In this document: in pieces, positions 44,061 to 53,843 of the stretch
Layout of the letters: every line of letters begins with the position of its first letter
How positions within the stretch are numbered: the stretch's first letter is position 1
From: Limosilactobacillus gastricus DSM 16045
GTDB lineage: Bacteria; Bacillota; Bacilli; Lactobacillales; Lactobacillaceae
Assembly (NCBI RefSeq): GCF_001434365.1
Contig: NZ_AZFN01000004.1
Span: 1 to 64,000 of the forward strand
Length of the DNA: 64,000 bases
Direction of reading: 5' to 3'
Program-made: the position numbers and the translations under genes
The notes under the pieces: model-generated
What the model was told of the DNA's origin: nothing
Databases searched by the model: none
The model's input: the letters and a program-made list of their open reading frames with translations, nothing else

Positions 44061-44957
44061 ATGCGTAACGCCCGCCAAACGGTCAAGCGAATTATTCGGA
44101 CCTATCTTTATCATTTTCAAAAAGCTCGCTTGTCGGCTTCAGCAGCGGAACTAGCCTACTATACCCTTTTATCAATTTTTCCGGCAATTCTAATTGTTGG
44201 TAACATTTTACCGATGGTCGGGCTAGATGCAAAGACGGTTTTGAGTTATTTAGAAACGGCGATTCCAACGTCCGTTTATAATTTAATCAGTCCTGTGATT
44301 TACGATCTGTTACATCGTGGTAGTGGAGGGCTGTTGACGACCGGGGTGGTGATTGCTATCTGGTCGACTAGTCAGGCGATCGCCGCCTTTCAACGTGATG
44401 TGAATGCGGCCTATGGGGTGGCTGAAGACTTAAATCCCATTTGGAATCGGATTGTTTCTTTTTTGTGGATTTTGGTGGTGCTAGTCGTCATTGCAACCTT
44501 GGTTTTTCTGTATGGGTTGGGGGAACCAATTCTGCGGAATCTACAGCCAATTTTAAATTTCAATACGCGCTACATTCATCAATTTGCTTCTTATCGGTAT
44601 CCTGTGACCTTTATAGGCCTTTTTGTGGGCTTACTTTGTTTATATTATTTCGTGCCAAATGCACGGGTTCGCTTACGTTTTGTGGCTTTAGGATCTTTGG
44701 TAGCGACTTTCCTGTTAATGGGCTTAGCTCGGCTCTTAACCTATTATGGGGTGCTATTTAATACCCAAATTGCCTCTTATAAAACGATTTCGGCTTTTAT
44801 TGTCATGATGATTTGGCTCGATTTATCGGGAATCATTGTGATGATTGGGGCCACGATCAATGCTACCACCCAAGTATTGGTGGAGGGTAAAGTTCAACAG
44901 CGACGGTATTTATGGGATTTCATAAAAGACAAGTCCAATTCAGATCAGCCTGAATAA
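44061..44957 (+). CDS. YihY/RbnA (BrkB-like) family membrane protein
   Basis: A protein of 298 residues with about six membrane helices. SASAAELAYYTLLSIFPAILIV at the front and YKTISAFIVMMIWLDLSGIIVMIGATINA at the end are typical of the family. The former annotation as RNase BN is wrong for this family; function unknown, possibly transport. RBS GAGGAGG. Confidence 0.88.
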   Translation: MRNARQTVKRIIRTYLYHFQKARLSASAAELAYYTLLSIFPAILIVGNILPMVGLDAKTVLSYLETAIPTSVYNLISPVIYDLLHRGSGGLLTTGVVIAIWSTSQAIAAFQRDVNAAYGVAEDLNPIWNRIVSFLWILVVLVVIATLVFLYGLGEPILRNLQPILNFNTRYIHQFASYRYPVTFIGLFVGLLCLYYFVPNARVRLRFVALGSLVATFLLMGLARLLTYYGVLFNTQIASYKTISAFIVMMIWLDLSGIIVMIGATINATTQVLVEGKVQQRRYLWDFIKDKSNSDQPE

Positions 44958-44967
44958 TCAACGATTT

Positions 44968-44993
44968 AAACAACCTAGTAGGGTTGTTTTTTA
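44968..44993 (+). terminator. Terminator of the yihY-like gene
   Basis: AACAACC pairs with GGTTGTT (44969-44975, 44982-44988), followed by TTTTATTT. Confidence 0.8.
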
Positions 44994-45021
44994 TTTGGTC
45001 AAAATTAGTCAGACAAAATCA

Positions 45022-45106
45022 TTGCATTTCAAATTTAAGGTGTTATAGTAATACTTGTAATTAGCACTTAGGTGATGAGAGTGCTAAAAGTGATCACCTA
45101 GGCTAA
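45022..45106 (+). promoter_or_regulatory. groESL promoter with CIRCE operator and overlapping inverted repeat
   Basis: TTGCAT (45022-45027), 16 bp, extended -10 TGTTATAGT (45041-45049). CIRCE lies at 45061-45087 (TTAGCACTT, 9-nt gap, GAGTGCTAA; one mismatch from consensus), the binding site of HrcA. A second repeat overlaps it: TAGGTGAT (45069-45076) with ATCACCTA (45093-45100), enclosed by TTAGC (45061) and GCTAA (45102-45106). Confidence 0.9.
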
Positions 45107-45145
45107 TCAAAATAGACAATTATTAATTTATTGGAGGGATTCACC

Positions 45146-45427
45146 GTGTTAAAACCATTAGGAGATCGTGTTGTTTTAAAGGCAGAAGACGAAGAACAAA
45201 CTGTTGGAGGAATTGTTTTAGCATCCAACGCTAAAAACAAGCCGACGACGGGGACGGTAGTGGCTGTTGGCCCAGGAAAGACTTTAGACAATGGTCAAGT
45301 CCGGGAACTTAGTGTTAAAGAAGGCGACAAGGTCCTTTTTGACAAATATGCCGGAAGTGAAGTTGAATACAACGGTGATAAGTACCTAGTTGTTCATGAA
45401 AACGACCTAGTTGCGGTAGTGGATTAA
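45146..45427 (+). CDS. groES: Co-chaperonin GroES
   Basis: A protein of 93 residues starting [12 protein letters not shown] from a GTG codon, with GGAGGGA 7 bases upstream. The mobile loop [16 protein letters not shown] and [22 protein letters not shown] are typical. Caps the GroEL ring. In operon with groEL, under HrcA/CIRCE. Confidence 0.95.
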   Translation: MLKPLGDRVVLKAEDEEQTVGGIVLASNAKNKPTTGTVVAVGPGKTLDNGQVRELSVKEGDKVLFDKYAGSEVEYNGDKYLVVHENDLVAVVD

Positions 45428-45449
45428 TTATAGAGATCGAGGTAGATAA

Positions 45450-47075
<1,626 letters not shown>

Positions 47076-47108
47076 TCTAAGAATTAAACATAAACATTAT
47101 TTGATATT

Positions 47109-47146
47109 AAACCTCCAAGGCAAAGATGCTTTGGAGGTTTATTTTA
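47109..47146 (+). terminator. Terminator of groESL
   Basis: AAACCTCCAA (47109-47118) pairs with TTGGAGGTTT (47131-47140), then ATTTTA. Confidence 0.85.
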
Positions 47147-47203
47147 TGGTTCGGGGGTGATAGAATAGCTTTTGTTTAAATTTTCTTTAAGAGAGGCAAG
47201 ATT

Positions 47204-49042
47204 ATGTGGAGATACCTGAAACGACTTTTAATTGGGAAACCATTAAAAACGTTAGACGAAGGTCAAGCTAACCTAACCAAATTTAAAGGGTTAGCCCTTT
47301 TATCTTCAGATGCTTTATCGTCTGTGGCCTATGGTACGGAGCAAATTACGACTACCTTGGTCGCTTTATCAACGGCGGCGATTTGGTATTCGCTACCGAT
47401 TGCTGGGATTGTCTTAGTCCTGTTATTTGCGATTACCTTATCTTATCGGCAAATTATTCGCGCTTACCCAAATGGCGGGGGCGCCTATGTGGTTGCTACT
47501 AAAAACTGGGGGCAAAATGGCGGTCTAATCGCTGGTGGCTCCTTGCTGGTTGACTATATGTTGACGGTGGCGGTTTCGACCACTTCGGGAACGGAAGCCA
47601 TAACTTCGGCCATTCCTAGTCTGCTACCTTATTCGGTGCCGATTTCCGTCATTATTGTGATTGCGATTATGATGTTAAACCTCCGGGGGTTAAGTGAAAG
47701 TGCCAACTTCTTAACGATTCCGGTATACTTTTTTGTGATCATGATCGTGGTCATGATTGTCTGGGGATTGATCAATATTGTGACCGGGCATGTCGCTTAT
47801 AATGCCACGGCCGATTACGGAACCCCTGTTGCTGGGATGTCGGCGGTTCTTTTTATCCGGGCCTTTTCAGCTGGTTCTTCTTCTCTAACAGGTGTGGAGG
47901 CCATCTCGAATGCGGTGCCTAACTTTAAGGAACCGAAAATTAAAAATGCGGCGAACACATTAGCAATCATGAGTTTGCTCTTGGCTGCTTTCTTCGGCGG
48001 GATTACCTTCTTAAGTTTCTACTTTGGGATTGTTCCTAATGGGCGAGTGACTGTCCTTTCCCAGATCGGATCGGCCGTTTTTGGTGGCCATGGGGTAGCC
48101 TTTTATTTACTCCAATTATCCACAGCCATGATCTTAGCTGTTGCTGCCAATACCGGATTCTCGGCTTTCCCGATGTTGGCTTTTAATATGGCCAAAGACA
48201 AATTCTTACCCCATGCCTTTATGGATCGAGGCGACCGGCTTGGGTACTCTAATGGGATCATCGCTTTGGCAGTTGGTGCCATTATTATGATCTTGATCTT
48301 CCACGGGGAAACCAATATGTTAATTCCTTTGTACGCGGTGGGGGTCTTTGTGCCCTTTACCTTATCGCAATCAGGAATGATTATTCATTGGTTCCGTGAA
48401 CGGGAAGGTCATTGGGTCTCCAAATCAAGTATTAATTTCGTGGGAGCTGCCATTTCCTTAGCTCTAGTTTGCTTTCTTTTTTGGCAACACTTTTGGAATG
48501 TCTGGCCATACTTAATCATCATGCCCCTGTTGATTTGGATGTTCTACAAAATCCATCAACATTATCTTAGTGTGGGTGAACAGTTACGGGTTTATGAGAA
48601 AACTAAGGTCCAACTCCATGATTATGATGGGGCCACGGTAATTGTTTTGGTCGGGAATGTCACCCGGGTCACCAAAGGGGCCATTAACTATGCCCGCTCA
48701 ATTGGTGATTATGTCATTGCCATGCACGTGTCATTTGATGAAAATCCCGGAAAAGAGCATAAAACAGCCAATGAATTTAAGATTGAATTTCCAGATGTCC
48801 GCTTTGTCGATATTCATTCATCATATCGGTCCGTGGCCCAGCCAACTGTACGGTTTGTGGATATTATTGCTAAACGGGCGGCTGATCGTAACTATTCCGT
48901 TACGGTGCTGGTACCGCAATTTATTCCACGGAAACCATGGCAGCGAATTTTGCATAACCAAACCAGTTTGCGTCTGCGAACAATTTTAAATTCTCGTGAA
49001 AATGTGATTGTCTCGTCTTATAATTATCATTTGAATAAATAG
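47204..49042 (+). CDS. kimA: KimA-type high-affinity potassium importer (APC/KUP family)
   Basis: A protein of 612 residues with about 12 membrane helices and a cytosolic C-terminal domain of about 150 residues. The N-terminus LIGKPLKTLDEGQANLTKFK, ALLSSDALSSVAYGTEQI, PNGGGAYVVATKNWG and LRGLSESANFL match Bacillus KimA (YdaO) closely by eye. KimA imports K+ with protons and is shut by cyclic di-AMP. The short upstream gap has no room for the c-di-AMP riboswitch seen in Bacillus. RBS GAGAGGC. Confidence 0.85.
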   Translation: MWRYLKRLLIGKPLKTLDEGQANLTKFKGLALLSSDALSSVAYGTEQITTTLVALSTAAIWYSLPIAGIVLVLLFAITLSYRQIIRAYPNGGGAYVVATKNWGQNGGLIAGGSLLVDYMLTVAVSTTSGTEAITSAIPSLLPYSVPISVIIVIAIMMLNLRGLSESANFLTIPVYFFVIMIVVMIVWGLINIVTGHVAYNATADYGTPVAGMSAVLFIRAFSAGSSSLTGVEAISNAVPNFKEPKIKNAANTLAIMSLLLAAFFGGITFLSFYFGIVPNGRVTVLSQIGSAVFGGHGVAFYLLQLSTAMILAVAANTGFSAFPMLAFNMAKDKFLPHAFMDRGDRLGYSNGIIALAVGAIIMILIFHGETNMLIPLYAVGVFVPFTLSQSGMIIHWFREREGHWVSKSSINFVGAAISLALVCFLFWQHFWNVWPYLIIMPLLIWMFYKIHQHYLSVGEQLRVYEKTKVQLHDYDGATVIVLVGNVTRVTKGAINYARSIGDYVIAMHVSFDENPGKEHKTANEFKIEFPDVRFVDIHSSYRSVAQPTVRFVDIIAKRAADRNYSVTVLVPQFIPRKPWQRILHNQTSLRLRTILNSRENVIVSSYNYHLNK

Positions 49043-49062
49043 TAAAAATTACTAATTAATAT

Positions 49063-49090
49063 TTGAAAACTAATTTACATATGGTAAAAT
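49063..49090 (+). promoter_or_regulatory. Promoter of the type III antitoxin RNA
   Basis: TTGAAA (49063-49068), 16 bp, extended -10 TGGTAAAAT (49082-49090). The transcript should start near 49097, just before the first RNA repeat, with no coding frame in it. Confidence 0.75.
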
Positions 49091-49106
49091 AAAGGTGTGA
49101 AAGAGA

Positions 49107-49219
49107 TAGCGGGTTTACGGAGCCCATTGAAAAAACCGGGATTTTTAGCGGGTTTACAGTCCTATTACAAAACTGGAACTTATAGCGGGTTTGCGGAGCC
49201 CATTAACAAAACCGAACTT
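49107..49219 (+). ncRNA. Repeat-type antitoxin RNA of a type III toxin-antitoxin system
   Basis: Three tandem repeats of 39, 37 and 37 nt start at 49107, 49146 and 49183. All begin TAGCGGGTTT and end in an AAAC-rich part. Repeats 1 and 3 share CGGAGCCCATT. In each, GGTTT near the 5' side can pair with AAACC (AAACT in repeat 2, keeping G-U pairing), and GGG with CCC or CCT. This suits a pseudoknot per repeat, as in ToxI, AntiQ and CptI. The toxin-like gene follows after a terminator, exactly as in the known loci. The sequence family is not one I recognise. Confidence 0.75.
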
Positions 49220-49231
49220 TCGCTATTAAGG

Positions 49232-49306
49232 AGGTTTATACTCCTATATACATAACTAATTTGGATATATTAGATATGTATATGGAAGTATAAACCTTTT
49301 ATTTTT
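49232..49306 (+). terminator. Long terminator hairpin between antitoxin RNA and toxin gene
   Basis: AGGTTTATACT (49232-49242) pairs perfectly with AGTATAAACCT (49287-49297). Inside, CC-ATATACATA pairs with TATGTATAT-GG and CTAAT with ATTAG, giving a nearly continuous 66-nt hairpin, then TTTTATTTTT. In type III systems such a terminator sets the excess of RNA antitoxin over toxin mRNA. Confidence 0.88.
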
Positions 49307-49324
49307 AATTCATTTGGGGGGATT

Positions 49325-49863
49325 ATGAGGTTTTGTACAATTAACGAAAGATATATGGAATATTTAAGGTCTATCGATTCACGAATTTCAAAATATAATT
49401 ATGGGAGTGATCACTATAAACCTTTTTCCATACTCTTTTTACGGTTAATAATCTAGTAAATGTAGGTTCAATTACTTCACCAAAGTCGAAGCATCGACAC
49501 ATGCATTCGGATATTGATTTTAAAAAAGTTTTTATTGATACTAATAAAAGACGGGGGAGATATTTTTCGGGGGCAATCAACCTCAATTTAATGTTTCCGG
49601 TACCAACTTGGTGCATCAATGACTTTAATTTTTCAGAAATGGATCAGGTGAAGTCATTTAAGAATTCAAAGGAGAAATCAAAATATATTTCATTTCTAAA
49701 ACATCAACTTAAATCGATTAACCAATTAAATCTTCCAGAAGCAGCCACCAAACTATATAACTATCGATATGAGCATCCAGAGAGTTCAGTTGCGAGAAGA
49801 TGTTTAGATTTTAAACAGTTAGAAATATTCTCCAAAGAGTATGACGATGAGATTGATAAGTAA
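49325..49863 (+). pseudogene. ToxN/AbiQ-like type III toxin (endoribonuclease), single-base frameshift
   Basis: From ATG 49325 (GGGGGG upstream) the frame reads MRFCTINERYMEYLRSID and stops at 49454-49456 after 43 codons. Adding one base to the T5 run at 49436-49440 restores a 179-residue protein continuing into ITSPKSKHRHM and the frame that ends at 49863. Length, N-terminus and the TSPK block (restored residues 51-54; ToxN of Pectobacterium uses Thr52, Ser53, Lys55) match ToxN/AbiQ RNases, which are held by their repeat RNA and abort phage infection. The short product lacks TSPK. Either a dead toxin or a sequencing error. Confidence 0.78.
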
Positions 49864-49893
49864 ATACCCCCGTCACTTGACTGACGGGGGTTA
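49864..49893. terminator. Bidirectional terminator after the toxin gene
   Basis: ACCCCCGTCA pairs with TGACGGGGGT (49866-49875, 49882-49891), with A/T flanks; also serves yigZ on the other strand. Confidence 0.85.
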
Positions 49894-50529
49894 TTTATTA
49901 TAAGGAATTTCATGTTGACGTTCTTCACCAGGAGTTAAGGTTAGTTGATCATTAAAACGACTTGTTAAATCATCGATGACCGTTTGAATCTGATCATTAT
50001 CAACGTAAACTTGGGTGGTTACGTTCACCCCATAGACTTCATCAGCAATTTCCAAGGGGATTTGTTGTAAATAATAAAGTAACTGATCGTGTAGTTTATA
50101 AGGAACCTCAATAGCTAAAATTGTTTGCGTGATCCGTTGAACGATGCCAGCTTCCTCGATTGCCGTAGAAGTAGCGTTACTATAGGCGCGAATTAAGCCC
50201 CCCGCACCTAACTTGATACCGCCAAAATATCTAGTCACGACGGCACAAACGTTGTGGAGACCACGCTTTTGCAAAGCTTCTAAAATTGGGACCCCTGCAG
50301 TACCGCTTGGTTCACCATTATCACTTTCACGTTGGATTTCATCATGATCGCCGATTAAATAGGCAAAACAATTATGATTGGCTTTCCGATGCGCTTGACC
50401 AATGGAACTAATAAATTCACGTGCTTCTTCTTCAGAGGCAATCTTTTTTAAATGACAGATAAAGCGCGATTTTTTGATCACGAGTTCGTGACTAGTATCA
50501 GTTTTAATCGTTAAAAAAATGTTTGCCAT
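49891..50529 (-). CDS. YigZ/IMPACT family protein
   Basis: A protein of 212 residues. The conserved N-terminal domain has KKSRFICHLKKI, ANHNCFAYLIGD, DNGEPSGTAGVPILEAL and VVTRYFGGIKLGAGGLIRAYSNA; the C-terminal domain is a small ferredoxin-like fold. The family is linked to translation or ribosome stress; exact role unknown. Start 50529 follows TGAGGA; longer in-frame starts overlap the divergent comFA leader. Confidence 0.9.
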   Translation of the reverse strand: MANIFLTIKTDTSHELVIKKSRFICHLKKIASEEEAREFISSIGQAHRKANHNCFAYLIGDHDEIQRESDNGEPSGTAGVPILEALQKRGLHNVCAVVTRYFGGIKLGAGGLIRAYSNATSTAIEEAGIVQRITQTILAIEVPYKLHDQLLYYLQQIPLEIADEVYGVNVTTQVYVDNDQIQTVIDDLTSRFNDQLTLTPGEERQHEIPYNK

Positions 50530-50571
50530 GGGATCCTCATTTCTACGTATATTTGGGTGGAGGTGAACCGG

Positions 50572-51873
50572 ATGGAAGTAAGTCACTTTTATGGGCGCCA
50601 AGTGTTGGCTTACCCATGTGAGATGGATAATTTACCAAGTGAAATTCAAATTATAGACCCAATTGAGATTCGGTCCACAACGATTCGTTGTCGTCGTTGT
50701 AATCAGATTATCAAAAAGCCCGATGCGGCTCTACCTCATCACCAGTATTATTGCCCAACTTGTATCAATTTGGGCCGAGTCAGTACACTAGCTAAATTTT
50801 ACCATCTTCCCGAACCAAATCAATTTGAAATTCCCCCGACCATTTTGACTTGGCAAGGTCAATTATCATCTCTACAAACGATGGCTGCTCAAGAAGTGGC
50901 GGCTAGTATGGCACATCACGATCATCGCCTTTTGTGGGCGGTTACCGGCGCGGGCAAAACCGAGATGATTTTTCCGGGTCTCGCAGCAGCAATAAAACGC
51001 GGCGAACGACTTGCTATTGCATCACCACGGGTAGATGTTTGTTTAGAATTGTACCCACGTCTTCAAGAAGCGTTTGCTAATACAAAGATTGCCTTATCAC
51101 ACGGTCGACAACCGGAACAGTATCACTATTGGCAATTAACGATCTGTACTACGCACCAGCTGTTAAGGTTCTATCAGGCCTTTGATAATTTGATCATTGA
51201 TGAAGTTGATGCCTTTCCGTACGCTTCGAATGAACAATTGATCTATGCCACTCACCAAGCGATCAAACCGACGGGTGGACTTTTATATTTGACGGCAACA
51301 CCTGGGCCAGCGCTTTTTAAACAGATTAAAAAACATCAATTAAAGGTGTCATACTTACCTTTACGTTATCATGGCCATTTGTTGCCAGAGATTAAGGTTA
51401 AACGAGCGGGGCGTTGGCGACATCGCTTACCAAAATCGCTGATTCAATGGATTAAGCATCGTTTAGGAAAGTTAGAAATGCTAATCTTCGTTCCGCATGT
51501 GGCTGATTTAGCATATGTGGAAACTATTTTTAAAGAACAAATTCATCAAGCAAGGTTCACCACAGTCCATGCTGCCGACCCCCAACGTTTAGAAAAGGTT
51601 CAAGCTATGCGTGATCATCAATATGACTTTTTAATCACTACGACGATTTTGGAACGGGGAGTAACTTTACCGAAAATTGATGTGGCCGTGCTGGGGGCAG
51701 ATGATCAAGTATTTTCCGCCTCGGCCCTTGTTCAAATTGCGGGACGGGTGGGTCGCTCCAGTGAACGACCGGGCGGTGATGTGACCTTTTGGGTTCAAGA
51801 ACCAGCAGTAAATGTTAAAGAGGCCCAACGCCAAATCAAGCAGATGAATCGACGGGGGCGGCATTATCAATGA
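50572..51873 (+). CDS. comFA: Late competence helicase ComFA
   Basis: A protein of 433 residues. A four-cysteine zinc site (CRRC and YYCPTC) precedes a DEAD-type helicase: VTGAGKTEM (Walker A), IIDEVDAFPY (motif II), LTATPG, then ILERGVTLPKIDVAVLG and IAGRVGRS. It drives single-stranded DNA import during transformation. ATG 50572 follows GGAGGTGA at 6 bases. Overlaps comFC by 4 bases. Confidence 0.93.
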   Translation: MEVSHFYGRQVLAYPCEMDNLPSEIQIIDPIEIRSTTIRCRRCNQIIKKPDAALPHHQYYCPTCINLGRVSTLAKFYHLPEPNQFEIPPTILTWQGQLSSLQTMAAQEVAASMAHHDHRLLWAVTGAGKTEMIFPGLAAAIKRGERLAIASPRVDVCLELYPRLQEAFANTKIALSHGRQPEQYHYWQLTICTTHQLLRFYQAFDNLIIDEVDAFPYASNEQLIYATHQAIKPTGGLLYLTATPGPALFKQIKKHQLKVSYLPLRYHGHLLPEIKVKRAGRWRHRLPKSLIQWIKHRLGKLEMLIFVPHVADLAYVETIFKEQIHQARFTTVHAADPQRLEKVQAMRDHQYDFLITTTILERGVTLPKIDVAVLGADDQVFSASALVQIAGRVGRSSERPGGDVTFWVQEPAVNVKEAQRQIKQMNRRGRHYQ

Positions 51874-52541
51874 AAAAATGTTTGTTGTGTCACCAAGACA
51901 TTCAGTATCAAGTTCCTTTAAGTCAGTTACTCTTTGGTCCGACACCGCAAGAACCATCGCTATGTCCCGATTGTCAAAAGCGTTTTCGCCCACGGCCTCA
52001 AAATGGATGTCAAGGTTGTGGGCGACCTTGTGACCGGAAACTTTGTAATGATTGTCAGCTCTGGCAAAATGAATATGGCTGGGTGCTTAAAAATCACAGC
52101 TTATATCACTATGATCAGGCTATGAAGGATTTTATGCGTCAATATAAATTTATGGGTGATTATCGCTTGCATCAAGTTTTTCAAGAGGAAATCACCCAAA
52201 AAATTCAGTCACTGCAACCAACGCTAGTCGTCCCAATTCCAGCCACGCCACATACTTTAATGACGCGGGGCTTTAATCAAGCGGCGGCTTTATATACTGG
52301 CCTACTAAGTGAATTGTTGGGCCACCTACAAGCAGATAAACAACCGCAAACTTCAAAAGGGCGTCAAGCACGGTTATCCACACCCCAGCCGTTTGTCTTA
52401 ACGAGTTCAGCATCACTAGCAACAGAACACATCGTTTTATTAGATGATATATACACGACTGGGCGGACCCTTTATCATGCGGCGGACTTATTGCGCCAAG
52501 CTGGGTGTCAAGATGTCCAAAGTGTGACCTTGGCCAGCTAA
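51870..52541 (+). CDS. comFC: ComFC-type phosphoribosyltransferase-like competence protein
   Basis: A protein of 223 residues. N-terminal zinc ribbon (CLLC, CPDC, CQGCGRPC, CNDC) and a phosphoribosyltransferase domain with VVPIPATPHTLMTRGFNQA and the PRPP loop IVLLDDIYTTGRTL. Works with ComFA in natural transformation or post-uptake DNA handling. Confidence 0.92.
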   Translation: MKKCLLCHQDIQYQVPLSQLLFGPTPQEPSLCPDCQKRFRPRPQNGCQGCGRPCDRKLCNDCQLWQNEYGWVLKNHSLYHYDQAMKDFMRQYKFMGDYRLHQVFQEEITQKIQSLQPTLVVPIPATPHTLMTRGFNQAAALYTGLLSELLGHLQADKQPQTSKGRQARLSTPQPFVLTSSASLATEHIVLLDDIYTTGRTLYHAADLLRQAGCQDVQSVTLAS

Positions 52542-52571
52542 ATAATCGGGATGTCGACTTATGAAAATGAA

Positions 52572-52662
52572 TTGTGAAACCGGTTTAATTCGATTATAAT
52601 AAATATAAGGATATGAGAAGAGTGGTCCTTCTGATATCAGCCGAGTCTTCAGAAAGGGACTT
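52572..52662 (+). promoter_or_regulatory. hpf promoter and leader hairpin
   Basis: TTGTGA (52572-52577), 17 bp, TATAAT (52595-52600). The palindrome AAACCGGTTT at 52578 lies in the spacer and partly resembles a cre box (two mismatches). The leader can form a hairpin in which GTCC and TTCTGA pair with TCAGAA and GGAC (about 52627-52662). Confidence 0.6.
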
Positions 52663-52683
52663 GGTCTGAAAGGAGAGAGTAAC

Positions 52684-53226
52684 ATGTTAAAGTTTAACAT
52701 TCGTGGCGAAAACATCGAAGTTACAGACGCCATTCGTGAATATGTAGAAAAGCGCTTAAGTAAGTTAGAAAAATACCTGGAAGAAAATGTGCCGGCTGAA
52801 GCACATGTCAACTTGAAGGTATACTCCAACAAGACTTACAAGGTGGAAGTTACCATTCCATTGCCATACTTGACTTTACGGGCGGAAGAAACTTCAAACG
52901 ACATGTATGGAAGTATTGATTTAGTCACTGACAAGTTGGAACGTCAAGTTCGTAAGTACAAGACCAGGGTTAACCGGAAAGCTCGGGAAAAGGGCTTGAA
53001 GGACCTTGAATTTGTGGACACGGTGGACGATGAAGAACCAGTCAGTGACTTAAAGATCGTACGGACCAAGCAAATCTCTTTGAAGCCAATGGATTCTGAA
53101 GAAGCCGTATTACAAATGGATATGTTAGGTCATGACTTCTTCGTCTTCGAAGATGCTGATACTAATGGTACAAGTATTGTCTATCGGCGCAATGACGGTC
53201 GTTATGGGTTGATTGAAGTAAATTAA
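52684..53226 (+). CDS. hpf: Ribosome hibernation promoting factor, long form
   Basis: A protein of 180 residues. N-terminal HPF/YfiA fold (FNIRGENIEVTDAIREYVEKRLSKLEKYL), a basic linker, and the C-terminal dimerisation domain (SLKPMDSEEAVLQMDMLGHDFFVFEDADT). The long form joins two 70S ribosomes into inactive 100S dimers in starvation. RBS GGAGAG. Confidence 0.94.
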   Translation: MLKFNIRGENIEVTDAIREYVEKRLSKLEKYLEENVPAEAHVNLKVYSNKTYKVEVTIPLPYLTLRAEETSNDMYGSIDLVTDKLERQVRKYKTRVNRKAREKGLKDLEFVDTVDDEEPVSDLKIVRTKQISLKPMDSEEAVLQMDMLGHDFFVFEDADTNGTSIVYRRNDGRYGLIEVN

Positions 53227-53237
53227 TTTTTTGAGGT

Positions 53238-53263
53238 CAGGCTAGAAATGGTCTGGCTTTTTT
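53238..53263 (+). terminator. Terminator of hpf
   Basis: CAGGCTA pairs with TGGTCTG (two G-U), followed by GCTTTTTT. Confidence 0.65.
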
Positions 53264-53266
53264 ATA

Positions 53267-53308
53267 CGCAAAAAAGCCCGTTTCCCAGGTGAGTAGGAAA
53301 CGGGCTTT
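53267..53308 (-). terminator. Terminator of the DUF1659/DUF2922 pair
   Basis: AAAGCCCGTTTCC (53273-53285) pairs with GGAAACGGGCTTT (53296-53308); T6 follows on the minus strand. Confidence 0.88.
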
Positions 53309-53311
53309 CGA

Positions 53312-53533
53312 CTAGAAGGACTTAACAACCACGTCGTCAGTCGTGGTGACATATTTGGCTAAAACTGGTACGACGTACAATTCCTCGCCCTGCTTATCAA
53401 ATAACTTGGCGTCAGCAATGGCTTGCATGGCGGCCTTAACCGTTGCTTCATCCAGGGATTCATTTACGTAGTTTAATTTTAAGGTGTGGACCTTATTTAA
53501 GTTACTCTTAAATACTAAATCTAATACTTTCAT
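53312..53533 (-). CDS. DUF2922 family small protein
   Basis: A protein of 73 residues, MKVLDLVFKSNLNKVHTL then VNESLDEATVKAAMQAIADAKLF, the DUF2922 pattern. The gene always tends to pair with DUF1659, as here. Function unknown. ATG 53533 is preceded by AGGAGG; the longer frame overlaps its partner. Confidence 0.85.
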   Translation of the reverse strand: MKVLDLVFKSNLNKVHTLKLNYVNESLDEATVKAAMQAIADAKLFDKQGEELYVVPVLAKYVTTTDDVVVKSF

Positions 53534-53549
53534 CAGAAACCTCCTAAAT

Positions 53550-53753
53550 TTATTCACTAATCTTGGAAACGGTGCTCAGTTGAACATCGGTGACATTATC
53601 ACCCGTCAATGTCTTGAGGGCGGCTAAGAAGCTTTGCAATTTGGCGTCGTCAATATTTTCGACCAAGTTAGCAAAAGTCCGCCGAATGGACTCTTCTTGG
53701 TGACTGTTGATGGCCGTTAATTGAAGCTTATTCGCTGAAAAGGTATGTTGCAT
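53550..53753 (-). CDS. DUF1659 family small protein
   Basis: A protein of 67 residues with NLVENIDDAKLQSFLAALKTLTGD and a C-terminal TVSKISE. Matches DUF1659 in length, partner and pattern. Function unknown. RBS AAGGAGA. Divergent from recX. Confidence 0.82.
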   Translation of the reverse strand: MQHTFSANKLQLTAINSHQEESIRRTFANLVENIDDAKLQSFLAALKTLTGDNVTDVQLSTVSKISE

Positions 53754-53843
53754 GATATAATCTCCTTGAATCTTTCTATGTAATCATTGGCCAATGCTTA
53801 CATACCTTACATCGATTGAAGCAAAGAATTTGTCAGGGTGAAA

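Noticed and set aside
47147..47203. A c-di-AMP riboswitch before kimA as in Bacillus
   Set aside because: The space between the groEL terminator and the start codon is under 60 bases, too short for that class.
49107..49219. Three short repeats as a CRISPR array
   Set aside because: The repeats are directly adjacent without unique spacers, vary between copies, lack cas genes, and sit under a promoter before a toxin-like gene.
49501..49863. A stand-alone 120-residue gene from ATG 49501
   Set aside because: It has no ribosome site, and its frame extends upstream into conserved toxin sequence; it is the 3' part of the frameshifted toxin.
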